Origin: Reticulitermes lucifugus
Taxonomy: Eukaryota; Arthropoda; Insecta; Blattodea; Rhinotermitidae
Direction: 5' to 3'
Assembly: GCA_026260175.1 (NCBI GenBank)
Contig: JAKCWW010000161.1
Span: 24,621-88,321, forward strand
DNA length: 63,701 bases
Of this stretch, positions 51,401 to 63,100 are shown in pieces. Positions within the stretch are counted from its first letter, which is position 1; each line of letters starts with the position of its first letter. The position numbers and the translations under genes were made by a program. Under the pieces are notes generated by a model. The model ran no database searches. It was not told where the DNA came from and worked only from the letters and a program-made list of their open reading frames with translations.

Positions 51401-54400
51401 AGGTGGTAAAACCATAAGAAAAAAACATATCAATACTGCTAGTTCTTGACTGGTATTCAGACTGCATACCTCTTATCTGTCACACAGTGCTTACCACATC
51501 AATACTGCATCATGAAATTACTTTGTTAGAGCTGGAAACAGAATTACTTGAGATCTTGAGGGGCACTAATATGGATAACTATTTTTCCATGGAAAAGGGA
51601 ACAGTAATGTTACATTAGGCACTGACTTTTTAATAGGTACATTTCAGAATGGCAATCATGTATTTTATGCCATGTACTAAATATTTGATAGAGAGCTACT
51701 TCAGATATCATTTTTTATCTTAACAAAAGATAAAACAATGTACTATATGTACACTACAGATATCAAGCATTTAAAATTCCAAAACCAGAAGTCAGTGAAG
51801 TGTACAGCCAGTGTTATAATTGCAATCATTCATGCCTGATATCTGTTAAGCTAAGAGTGTATCAGCCTGATTTGGATTAAAGCATGGTTTAATGTTAATG
51901 ACTTTTTCCAACCTTCTCCCAGAAACAGAGATGCTCTCTGTTCTCTTTGTGTCAGACACACAGGATGTAGTTTGTCTCAGTGTCATGTTCGATCCTTAAT
52001 TCAGTCCATGCCACCAGGATAAATGCAGTCTGTGGCTCATACCCAGGGATTTTGGACATCATATCAATGATACTGTCTTGAAAAGTCTATTCAAGGTCTA
52101 ACATACAAATTCATATTTTGTGTCAGTAAGACTTTACATACCTGACATTGGACATTATCATGAAATCACATTAGTGATAATTTTCAATCCCTTAATAACT
52201 TTATGTTTATGTAAACTTTAAGGAACAAATTGTTTGTAAAGTATGTGTGTTTTGTGAATGAATCTGTATACAGTGAAATCTGAACACAGAACCTTTAAAT
52301 TAGAATGCCAATGTACAGCAAATCAGGGAGTAATAACAGGTGTACCTGCATCCCTCACACTTCTAGCCTCACCAATAAAGCAGAAAAAGGAACTTGTGCT
52401 AATACAATGACTCAAACTACCATATTTAATTTTCACATCTATGCTAATCTGCTACTGACTTGTTCACCAGTCACCAGTGTATGTGAGTGCCCACACAAGG
52501 TATAGTTATACAGTAAAACCCCTATTTAATGAATTGCTGGGGGATTAGAATATATTTCACTAAATCGAGGTTTTCATGAAATGGAGGTTACATTGTTTAT
52601 ATGGAGCTATTGTCGGGACATGAAAAAATCATCGCTAAATCCGGGATTTCACTAAATGCAGGAACATGAAATCGGGGTTTTACTGTAGTTTCATTTTGCT
52701 GTGGAACCAGCCACGTGTTGGAAAGGTAATTACACAGACATATTGGCGTTTGCTCTTAATAGATAGCTGGCATGAATTACTGTAATTAATGGAACGAAGA
52801 GTCACATACTGGCAAATACAAGGACATTATGAATAACTGAAATCATGTCACCACCTATACACTCTCATCACTTCTGGTTTCAGACTTGTAGTATTTTAAG
52901 TGCCTGGATTTTTGTTGCACAGATTGTATGTGTTATTTACACTACAATCCACTTTTTGAAAATCAGATTGACAAAACACTTCCCTTTCCTTCATAACCAG
53001 TATGTCTAGTAGGCCTGCATGTTTTGAATGTGCATTTTAAAAGGTTCAAAGCAAAAAATACTTCTTGAAGTTCTGTATCCATTATAGGTATTTTGTAGAA
53101 GTACTTCCAGTCATGTTTTCAAAACAGGATAGGAATTTGAACAACTTGTAGCAGTGGAAATAAGAAGTTGCTTGCATGACCTGCTGATAAATATTTTTTA
53201 AAACTATGAGGGCATTACTGTTATATTTAGTTTCAGGATCACAATGTCTGTTATATCATAAATATGTATACACAACTTGAATTTAAAAGAAAATGAAAAT
53301 AGGGTTGAAAGGTCTGTTTTGTTTGGTTATTTTGAAAGACGTTACTTCAAAGGTTTGCATCATTGCTGATTTGGTATTTTTCAAAACAGAACATTCATTT
53401 CACATAAAATGCAAGACAGTTTTCTACCACATTAAATTTAATTCATTATTCACAGAAATATATCTCCAGGTGGTTGCTATGTTGATTTCCACCTAACAAA
53501 CTATAAAACATCTTTATAGTTATGGAAGTTAAGGTAACCTCAGACAAAGAATGGCTAATACTCTTCAGTATAACATATTAACTGTGAAAACCAATTGTTG
53601 AGTGGCTGAGGTCAATAATGGAAAAATACCCACATTTCTGTCAACAGTTAAATCCCAGTGTTGGTTTAATGTGATTCAGCAGCTTGTCTTGTGTCCTAAA
53701 TATTACTGACAAATGGACATTTTCCAACATTTTTGACATAATCCAAGAGCTGGAATATTTTCTGAAAGGTGGTTCATTCTTGAGCAACAGGCAAAACACA
53801 CAAAAAAAAAAAGAGAGAGAGAAGAAAAATGGCTTACTGTGCTGAAAGTTGTGCAAATACAGGGGCAAAGTTAGTGCATGATGGATTCCAAACTGTGTAG
53901 AAAACAATGAGCCAGGTGATCCTTTTATCTCTTTGTAGCTCCTCCTCTAATGCTGCAGCTGTTCGGAAATACACAACATTCTCTGGACCAGAGTATGTTG
54001 GTTCGGGGAGTAACATTCCAAACACTGCAGAAAAAAGTACAAAAAATAAGTTCTAAGTCTGTGCACAATAAATTAACCAGTTTTGGACTATAAATGACAA
54101 ATTCTGTAGGAAAAAACTGAATCTCCTACTTACATATAAAAACAATTCCATATATTATTCCCAACCGTATGTCAGCATAAAACCACAGAATGAGGTTTGC
54201 AACTTTATTATACATGAAGCTTGAAGTTAAGTAATTTATCATTGTCACACTTCCTGCTTTCTTTGTTCGTATCACAACAACAATTAGAAGGAAAAACAGG
54301 ATTTCAGACTCTCTCTGAAAAAAACAGAAGGACACTCTCAGACTCTAACCATACATGAATATCTTATGTCCACACTAATACAGACAGGAGCACAGATTTT

Positions 54401-56045
54401 TACTCTTAACACTTAAACTGTTTGTACAATTCTTCATTCACCACCACTTGAATATATTATTATTTCTTTAACAAAAGTAATATTTAAAAGTGAGGATAGA
54501 AATGTAATCCTAACACTTTCCTTAATTTCTCCCTGCTTCCATGCTACATCATGTACATATTTTGTCATATTAATTTATAGTCACACAAGATAAAGTCACA
54601 TTTAAAAACATACATAAAACAAAAAGTAATCTCATAAGGTTTGTAAAGGGTCCTTAGTGGATCTGGCAGATATCATGTGCAGCATCCTGTTGGCTAGCTT
54701 ACTGTATAGAACTTGGCTCAGTCAGCCGCCTATGGCTGGGTCTGTAGTCCTTTTTCAGTCACAGTGGGAATGCCATCTGAAAAATGCATGTCTGTATGAT
54801 ATGTATGCTAACAAGTCAAGGCTTTAGCAACAATGCTGTGAGAACCCCATAGCTTGCATACCTATGGTGGAGGAATTAGCAGAGCTGGCGAACCAGCTTA
54901 CTAGGTGTGGTAAAGTGGCTAGGGTTGGGTGTTTACTTGCTTGGAACTTCAATGTGACAAGGTTGCTGCACTTAAGGAGGTGGAGAGATTAATCATTCTG
55001 GCACAATTTCTTTAATGCCTGTCCAATCACAAGACAACCTATGCTTGTTTCCAGCAAGGCAGTGCATTAGTTCACACTGCAAACAATTCTGTGCCTTGTT
55101 CAGAGAGTTTTTTTTTTGACAAAATAATAAGTGGAGGACTGTGACCTTGTTCGCCAGATCTGATCCTGTGACATTTTTATTTGTGGGGCATCTAAAAAGG
55201 ATAAAGTAACAATCCTCATACTGAAGACAGTGTAAAAAAAGCACTCAGAATGTGGTGTCTTCAGTTTTATCTGCAGAACTTTGATGTATAATGCAGAACA
55301 CATTTGTTGGTTGTGATGTCTGCAAGCTGAAGGAAACCATTTCCAGCACCTTCTTTAAATATCGTGATTGAAAACCTAACATTAACTGTAATGCATTGAA
55401 CTAAAACTTTCCAGCAATTTCTTTAAATATGGTGAGAGAACCTTAATTGAACTAAAACATGTGGAACCTGACTCCCAGTAACGTAAAATAGGGGCGACTG
55501 CTCCACTACCTGCGGCCATGTGAAACAGCCTGTGAAGTGACAAATAACTAAGGACCCCCTATATATATATATAACGTTGGGCTTTGGGTTTTCTGTGTAG
55601 AAACTAAGGTTCAGCTGTACGTATACGTTGGCAGCCTCGACTACTTATGTTCACGATATACTTGGAAGACGGTTATCGATAGACGAAACGCATATAACAC
55701 AGAACAAATTCGGGTATATACTTTCACTGCAGTGACATGTTCACTCTTAATACATTGCTTCCTATATATGTACAAAAACATTTTCGAAGGTTTCTCAGTG
55801 AACAATTGTCAACAGTATTACTAGGGAAAAACTTATTCCATTATACATTACGTGCCACATTTCTAGATTCCGTAATTCGGTATTTTCTTACTTACACTGT
55901 CCAATTCACATTGTGATGATGCAGTTGGAAATAAAATGTTGCAAAGATATGGCATTTTTTTAGCTGCAAGATATGATAAACTTAGTAAAATATTAACCAC
56001 GTAATATGGTTTTAAAAGCAATATCAAGTCCTTTTTAAAAGACAT
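48298..56045 (-). CDS. TMX2: thioredoxin-related transmembrane protein 2
   Basis: Five exons on the minus strand: 56045-55896, 54314-54134, 54024-53838, 50779-50584, 48426-48298 (843 nt, 280 aa; human 296 aa). All junctions are in phase. Exons 1 and 2 give hydrophobic membrane segments (PYYVVNILLSLSYLAAKK; EILFFLLIVVVI; GIIYGIVFI). Exons 3 and 4 form the thioredoxin-like domain: RDKRITWLIVFYTVW, then NPSC (157-160), GKIDVGRY and cis-proline QLPTVILF. Only the second active-site cysteine is kept, as in human TMX2 (SNDC), so it is probably not a standard oxidoreductase. Known of the family: an ER and mitochondria-associated membrane protein. The C-terminus is lysine-rich but ends HIKSE, without the KKXX retrieval signal of the human protein. 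The ATG at 56045 is the first Met before the conserved PYY segment. Confidence 0.92.
48685..48730 (-). ncRNA. hammerhead-like motif E-left (G12 mutated)
   Basis: CUGAUGA (48724-48718), helix II GGCUA with UAGCC, then AAAAC in place of GAAAC, GUA; helix I ACUCC with GGAGU pairs fully. The G12 to A change should block catalysis. Confidence 0.5.
49278..49330 (+). ncRNA. hammerhead-like motif E-right (two core changes)
   Basis: Reads CUGAUCA (G8 to C) and AAAAC (G12 to A), with helix I (ACUCC, GGAGU) kept. Dead by core sequence. Confidence 0.45.
49911..50115 (+). mobile_element. SINE family 2 copy
   Basis: tRNA-like head with box B GGTTCAAATCTC, body with CATGGCTTTATTCAGTCC and GGGATAGTATCTCAAACTGG; matches the copy at 57845. 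In TMX2 intron 4. Confidence 0.7.
51228..51470 (-). mobile_element. SINE family 1, diverged copy
   Basis: Inverted tail TTAACCTCAGCACTAGATG, then ATGCCCTGTGTGCTTTACCC. Head decayed. In TMX2 intron 3. Confidence 0.6.
52511..52685 (+). mobile_element. pogo/Tc1-mariner-type MITE, copy 2
   Basis: 175 bp, CAGTAAAACCCC to GGGGTTTTACTG, flanked by TA on both sides (target duplication). Differs from 16121-16296 at only a handful of bases. In TMX2 intron 3. Confidence 0.9.
53838..54024 (-). CDS. TMX2: TMX2 exon 3: start of thioredoxin fold with NPSC active site
   Basis: Encodes GPENVVYF, EEELQRDKRITW and FYTVWNPSCTNFAPVF. The CXXC equivalent is N-P-S-C. Acceptor CTGCAG, donor GTAAGC; the split glutamine codon continues at 50779. 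Confidence 0.9.
54955..55565 (+). pseudogene. IS630/Tc1-mariner superfamily transposase relic
   Basis: Plus fragments read CQQGSALVHTANNS, SPDLI then HFYLWGI, and NNPHTEDSVKKALR, the DDE-domain order of insect mariner-related transposases (catalytic Asp region, then the SPDL motif). Many stops. In TMX2 intron 1, antisense to TMX2. Confidence 0.7.
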
Positions 56046-56234
56046 TTTCTCAGTCCTTTACACAGATTATCTTTCCTTTACATATACAATCACTTGCTTC
56101 CTCTTAGTGTACCTTTACGTACACCTGTACCGCTACGCTATGCTTATCGTAACCATACGGGCTAATCTGTGCATACGGGTATGTTTCCATGATAAGTCAC
56201 AGATTACACACCAGTCACAGAGCGTCGGTTAGTA

Positions 56235-56370
56235 GTACCACTCATATGCCTTTTCGTCGAACTCTTATCCGTGCCGTTGTGCAGTTGGCGGGACATCTGA
56301 GGTACCGCTCATATGCCTGCGCGCCGATTTCTAATCCGTGCTGTAGTGCGGGTGGCAGAGACATCTTGGA
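56235..56370 (+). repeat. two-unit 67-bp tandem repeat
   Basis: Units 56235-56301 and 56302-56370 both start GTACC(A/G)CTCATATGCC and share TAATCCGTGC-like and GACATCT blocks with about 70 percent visible identity. CpG-rich. Confidence 0.7.
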
Positions 56371-56524
56371 TTGATACTCAGAAACAGGTCTCGGTCACAA
56401 CGAAAACTGTCGGCAGTCGCGAACACGCATTAATAAACTCTCTGATCCATGGATAAAACTCCACTGTCAATTCACTTTCTATTAACCAACTAAATGCACT
56501 TTCAATTATTTAATTGTTTACAAA

Positions 56525-56575
56525 TTTTCTCCTACATACGTTTCGGTCCATACAGGACCATCATCAGGGGGTACA
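56525..56575 (-). ncRNA. hammerhead ribozyme-like motif F-left (core intact)
   Basis: CUGAUGA (56567-56561), helix II GGUCC with GGACC and loop UGUAU, GAAAC (56544-56540), loop GUAU, GUA. Helix I CCCC with GGAG has one mismatch. Sense to TMX2, about 480 bp upstream of its start codon. Confidence 0.65.
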
Positions 56576-56810
56576 CAAACTACACTTTATTTATATCCAT
56601 AGGTTCACTCTGTCACCATATGTAGTCTAGTTTCATTCAGTCTTTTGTGTAGGTTTGTAGTCACTTTCTAAAAACACACATGTTTTAAAAATAAGTAAAA
56701 TATGACGTATGTATGAAACAGTGACTACAAACCTACACAAAAGACTGAATGAAACTAGACTGCATACGGTGACAGAGTGAAACTATGGATGCAAATAAAG
56801 TGTAGTTTGT

Positions 56811-56860
56811 GTACCTCCTGATGATGGTCCTGTATGGACCGAAACGTATGTAGGGGAAAA
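56811..56860 (+). ncRNA. hammerhead ribozyme-like motif F-right (core intact)
   Basis: CUGAUGA (56818-56824), helix II GGUCC with GGACC, loop UGUAU, GAAAC (56841-56845), loop GUAU, GUA (56850-56852). Helix I CCUC with GGGG (one G-U). Sense to VPS53, 170 bp before its start codon. Confidence 0.68.
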
Positions 56861-57029
56861 TTTGTAAACAATTAAATAATTAAAAGTGAAAGTGCATTTA
56901 GTTGGTTAATAGAAAGTGAATTGAAAATGCACGGTGAAATTAATATAAAATTTCCACTGTTCAATTGTTTATTTTTTGTTTGAAAGTAGTAATCTATCTG
57001 TGATCTGTGGTGACAAGTAAGGATAAAAG

Positions 57030-57122
57030 ATGGCCGCGACAGATGATGACGATTTTCCAGATGAAGAGCCGGAAGATATATTTATAAGTTTTCCACCTGA
57101 AGTTCAGAACGCTATTGAACAG
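57030..57122 (+). CDS. VPS53: VPS53 first coding exon
   Basis: Encodes 31 residues with the acidic leader [12 protein letters not shown] and [11 protein letters not shown], which aligns with LTPEVQLAIEQ of vertebrate VPS53. Donor GTATGA in phase 0. It lies about 85 bp downstream of the hammerhead-bearing foldback at 56450-56945. Confidence 0.85.
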
Positions 57123-60100
57123 GTATGAGAATACTGTGACAGCGATGCTTCAAGACGTATGCTCGTGGTACTCATGTATGTGAACGCTCCGCCGTGATAT
57201 TTCAGTGCTCGCCCAGATTACAGAATAACCAATGTACGAATCATATCCGTCCGTTAAACTAAAAGTTTATTTTTGGTCTTTCTGTCAAGGTACATTTACT
57301 GCAGTTCGCAATAACCAAAGGGTAAGGTGATGTGTATGAATTTTTGGGTTGCTTCAATGATTTGTTTTCACACAGTACGCATGTTTTGATAGTTTATGTA
57401 ATGAGATTTGTCAACAGTGAAATGGGCGTGCACGGTCTTGGTTTTGTGTTTTACCACATGTTGAATGATACGCCTTTCTGATTATTATACTGTATGAACA
57501 ATGAAAGGTAAAAAACCTGCCGGGCGCCATAAATCATTCGTAAACAGTCGGACTTAACCTCACTTTTAGTAAAACGCTTTTGTATGTGCACTATGTTTAT
57601 TTGTAATACAATTTACTACCATCACCATTTCATATGCTTTCTTTAGCTTATAATTTATTTTGTCTGATCTGAAGTAATGGTTATGACAACGCAAAACAAT
57701 GGAACATCTCCGGTTTTAGATGCCCACTCATTTCACTTATGATGCTGATCCCATGACATGGTTTGTGATGTATAATTTTCTGCTATATACTATGCGAACA
57801 TGAAAATGATCGAAATGTGACCTCACTTTTACCGAAGGTTTGGTTCGATGTAGCGGTAACGCTGTAGACTTGATTGTGAGATATGCGTGGTTCGAATCTC
57901 GGCGGGTTATCGGCTGTCTTGACTGAGGCTTTTCTTGGTTTTGCTCAGTCCTCTGAGTCAGATGCCGGTATAGTATGTCAGTTAGGCCAGGACTGCTTCC
58001 AATTAGTTTGAGTTCGTTCATGAGTTATAGTTTGACGTTATGTGGTCTAAGTCCGTGACAGTATTCTAGAATAACCCACACAAATTTTCTTTTACTAAAT
58101 TTCAGAAACCCAGAAAAAATCACCTCAATTTCTTTTCTTTCTAGGTTCTTCCAAGTAATGATCCTCTTGACCAGCCAGATTTTAATGCTGTTGACTATAT
58201 TAATTCTCTTTTTCCAACTGAGCAATCTCTTTCTAACATTGATGATGTGGTCAACAACATGGAATGTAAGATTCATACCATAGATGACGAAATTCGAACT
58301 GTTGTTCGAGGGCAGACAAATGTTGGACAGGTACTGTTAAAGAATGCTCACATTGTTGTTGAAGTGTTTATAACTGTGTTATATAATTTGTATTATGTAT
58401 TTGAAGATTATCCAAAGACGAACAGGAGTTTATAAATGTTGAAACCTATGTTGCATTTTCCTAATTATTTCGCAGGATGGACGTGCAGCTTTGGAAGAAG
58501 CTCAGCGAGTTATTCGTCAATTATTTGTGCATATTGCAGACATTAAGGCAAAAGCAGAACAGTCAGAGGAGACGGTGAAAGAAATCACACGTGACATCAA
58601 ACAGTTGGATTGTGCCAAGCGTAATCTCACAGCTGCAATTACAACATTGAACCATCTGCACATGCTTGTGGGTGGTGTGGATAACTTGCAGTAAGTATTT
58701 ATGAATTTGAATGATAAGGAATTGTCGATATTTTTGTAACAGAAGAATAATCTATGCTGTTCTGAATCTTTAGTTGCTGTTTCTGTTTTGGTTAGAATAC
58801 AGACCAAGAAGCGCCAATATGGTGAGATTGTGATGCCTCTTCAAGCAGTCATGGAAGTATTGAAACACTTTCACAACTATATGGACATTCCACAGATAAA
58901 ACAACTTGCAAATCAGGTACATTACATGTAAAAATGAAAGTCAGACATGCAGAACTAGTTACTGATGTTCACATTGCTGACTTACAGTAAGGGATGGTAG
59001 TCACAACACTGTGTTAACCTTTATCCCACCAGGGTGGGTATTTAAATTTTAGTGCATGGTTTATGAAAAACATATTATTTGAACAAAAAAAAGATAAAAT
59101 TATGAACTAAACGACATTTTGTGGAAAATAAAACAGAGATTTCGCAGCATGTCTTAGAAATACAGTAAATTTCCTTGTTGCCACAGTATATGAAATGAAT
59201 TTCTTCGGGTGTTTTCCTGTGTGTGTTTGCATCTGTGAACACAAGTCTTTAAAAGGTTAATGTTAGAATAGATTTGTCCGGATTCAGTTTAGTTTGGTTG
59301 ACTAAATGTTTCTTGCAATGTTCCTTTAAATTATACTAGATGAACTTAGTCTAGTCAGAACGGTGTTGCAAAGGACATTCCAGTCACTGACAAGCAACCG
59401 ATTATGTGTAATTGAATATACACTGAATAATTATTAATCGAGAAGAATTATCACAGTGTGTGATGTGCTGTGAAGTGCTGGGAAATGAGTTGTTGAAGGT
59501 AAAGAGATGAAACTGTCTTCTTATTTTGGCCTTTGTCCATCATCTTAATTTTTAAAGGTGTATGATGTTTTGGAAGCTGGCTGTGCTTCAATCTTCAGGT
59601 GAAATGGGAAGAATCACCCGTATGTTTGACCCATTAGAAAGAGCTACTCTCAGTCACTGGGCACTGTAATCAAATAAACATGCTGAGATTTGCACCTGAG
59701 ACCAGATCTTGTCCATAGGTAGTAACAGGAAAATAGCTATTTATATCTGTGAAGATTGATAATTTCCTCCATAGTGTTACTGGTGATAGAATATAGAATA
59801 TTTGTGTTCTGGATTTTTATGTTGTGTGTATGGTTGTTCAATATCAGTTTATTACCCTTTTTATGGTTTTTAATTTGTGGTTGGTCCTGATTTTATTTTT
59901 GAGTCTTCTAGTTAATTTTAATATTTTAATAGCTATTTTCCTGTCACTACCTATGGACAAGTTCTGGTATTAGGTGCATATCTCAATAAGTTTATTTGCT
60001 ATGGTGCCCAGTGACTGAGAGTAGCTCTTACTAAGGGGTACACCAGATAGGTGCTTCTTTCCTGTACTCTGCTAAGAATAAAGATGACAGACAAAGTCCA

Positions 60101-63100
60101 AAAGAAGAAGGTTGTTTCACTAAGTTGTGTACCATTGTCAAAGCCATATAGAGTTGAAGTAAAGAAATTAATATTAATCTGAAAATGAGGCATAGTCTCA
60201 GGCTGATTGTGATACTCTGCATATTTGGTTAAGATGTGATATAAAAGTGTTCCCCAGGGTCTAGAATGTATAAGAGTGGATCAGTGGAAGGTCTCTGTGG
60301 GAACTATAGCTAGAGGTGAGATCTGTCAAATTTTTCTGCTGGCTTTCAGTGGGTATTCCACTAATGTAATCACTTACAGCTAAATCCAGCTACTACTTCA
60401 GTTTTTATGTCTAGAAATATTGTGCTTGTTTTAGGTTCAACAAATTCATTTGGAACTGGCTCAGCAGATAAATTCAGATTTCCGTGAAGCTTTCACTGGA
60501 CCAAATTCCAAGCACTTTACTCCAAATAAACAACTGGCAGAAGCGTGTCTTGTTGTGTCTGTGCTAGATCCTAAAGTCAAGTGAGTTGGGCTGTAGTTAG
60601 TACGGTTGTGAATTAGGTATGTCTGTAGAGTGAGTTATATTCTTAGGTTGTAATTTTCCTGCAGAAATGTTTGAACTTCGAACTTAAAATGATTAGCATA
60701 AACACTTGAATATTCTCAGCAGTTACAATCATAGTAAGTTACAAACACCATTTCAGTGGTGTAGTATTAATTTTAGCCCTAAACTTTTTGAAATACATTG
60801 CCTAAATAGTAAGGGTTCTGCATTGTACATTTCATTAGTTTCAGACATATACTTGCCAATAATGGATAAAATAGTTTGAAATAATAAAATGCTTTCAGTT
60901 GCTGAGAAATTATGGTTGAATTATGTAATAGCACTTGAAAGTTTAATGGTTGCAAGTAACTCAGTTGTGCAGGTTTTCCTGAAAACTGATGTTGCTATAG
61001 ATGAAGGAAGAGTGTTTTGATATTGTAATACAGAACACTAATGAATGCCCATTTTTTCCCAAATTCCCAGTTTTCATGGCAAGTTCTTTTTCTTCATTTA
61101 AGTCCCCAAATTTTGGCTGTTTCCCAATCTTCAGATGCCTACTTCAAGGATTCCTAGTTGGTATTTCCTATTAGATTTTCAACCACAGGTCTGTCCTGGG
61201 TCTTCCCCAGGTATATGCCTTACCCATGTAATTGCCCTTGATTTAATCTTTAGTGATGCTCTTTGTTGTGTTAATTTCCTCCATTCCCGCTCTACTTCAT
61301 TCTTGTATACGTACAGTTGCAGTGTTTTTTTAGTAGGAGGTTCACTGGATGGAATTAGTAATTCTTTCTCACAGTCCAGTGTGAGTCTGTTGTTATACTT
61401 TTTCAGGCGCGATTTATTAAAATGGTTTATTGGACTGCAGCTGGCAGAATACTGCCACCTGTTTCAAGAAACGCAAGACACTGCTTGGCTGGATAAAACT
61501 GACCGAAGATATACATGGCTGAAGAAGCATTTGATGGAGTTTGAGGAGAAATTTGGACCAATGTTCCCACCAGGTTGGGAGGTATCAGAGAGGATCACTG
61601 TAGAATTCTGTCACATTACTAGGTATGATTCATGTATTTTCAGATACAGAAAGAAAGGACTGTAATGCTGAGAGTGTGTTGTTATCTACATCAGTGATTT
61701 AATTTTTATTATATACTTTGCATGCAGTAGAGTTAGGATGACTGAAGCAAAGGAGGTGAAGGCAGGGGAGATATGTGGCACACTTCAGAGGGGAAGAGGC
61801 TGACTGACTATTTGGCAACAGAATCTGAAGGTTCGACACTTCTGAATGATAACCAAAAGCAAGACACTTTTAAAATAATCATGGTAATAGAACCTCAAGA
61901 AAAGAGCTCACTTAGAAGCATAGGCATAAATCAGAGTTTAATGTTAAAATGAAGTATTGAGAAGTAGGTTGTGAAGATATGACTTGAATTGAACTGACCT
62001 GAGGTATAATCCAATGGTGAGCTTAATTGACAGTAGGGATGGATCTCTGCGTTCCATAACTCATTTCTTTAATCATATGAATAGGCATTAGTTGTTTAAG
62101 CCAGATTCTTTGCTGTATAGTTAAGCATGTTACAGCTTATCACACTGTCATACAAGGATGAGTCCATAAGTTATAAGCAATGTGTCTGACAACATTTCTT
62201 TTCATGAGCAGGTCAGAATTGTCAAAGCTTATGTCAAAACGAAAATCAGAATTGGATGTGAAACTGTTGCTTCATGCAATTCAACGTACTAGCAACTTTG
62301 AGAACCTGCTGGCCCGACGTTTCACTGGTGTAACATTAGAAGACTCTGCAGATATCCTGGGGTCTTCAGAAAGGAGAAAGTCTCAGGTAATCCTGTGTTT
62401 GAAATGAGAGAGACTTAATGGAGTCTTGAATTTGTGTCCTTTTGTTGAAACTGTTAAACTTATTTCCTGTTGCAAAGATTTGTGACTTATTTGTCATTCC
62501 CATATTTTAGATTCTGTCATCAGTCTGTTTCACCTGGGACAAATTCTATCTCCTGGAGTACAAATAGTCTATCTCCTGAGTACACATTTATTATTTCAAT
62601 GTTGGATGTTTCAGAATAACGTGAATTTTTAAGCTGTTGTAATTTGTCAATTGATAATATAGAATTTATGTTCATTGTGACATGTATAATTCAAAATATG
62701 TCACCATTGGAATTCATAGTCTAACCCTCCACATGTGCACATGAATAGGAATGGTTTGGAATAAAATGCAGTGTTATTGATCTGTCACAAGACCTCAGTA
62801 CACTAATAGAATACTGTGCCAGCACTGTGCACTGTCTGCACCAGAGCATATTATACTGACAAGGGGAAGATTCTCCTTCAGGGTCCCACATCTCCCTTCT
62901 CCTAGCTGACATAATGATGACACCTTTCAAAGAAGAAGCTTTCAGAACGACCATGAGGAGACCAAAATGTTGGCACAGGTGTGTGGTTTAACATATTGAC
63001 AATTTGGTCATTCATATGTTCCACCCAGTGAGAATTCCTTGAACACCTGAGCCTTAGCAGTAGCAACGTAAAGCTCTCTGTGGAACTCAATAGCTTAGGA

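Larger units (their letters stand above)
56450..56945. mobile_element. foldback element F with two intact-core hammerhead-like motifs
   Basis: Arms 56450-56672 and 56722-56945 are near-identical inverted copies with a spacer of about 50 bp. The arms diverge little, so insertion is recent or homogenised. Both hammerhead motifs point outwards, towards TMX2 and VPS53. Confidence 0.88.
56046..57029. promoter_or_regulatory. divergent TMX2-VPS53 intergenic (probable bidirectional promoter region)
   Basis: 984 bp between two start codons on opposite strands. 56050-56440 is CpG-rich and holds a 67-bp tandem duplication; 56450-56945 is a foldback element with two hammerhead-like motifs. No TATA box stands out. 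Promoter role is inferred from position and CpG content. Confidence 0.5.

Noticed and set aside
61135..61665. 176-codon open frame running into VPS53 exon 6
   Set aside because: Only the part from 61407 matches VPS53; the upstream part is intron that happens to be open.
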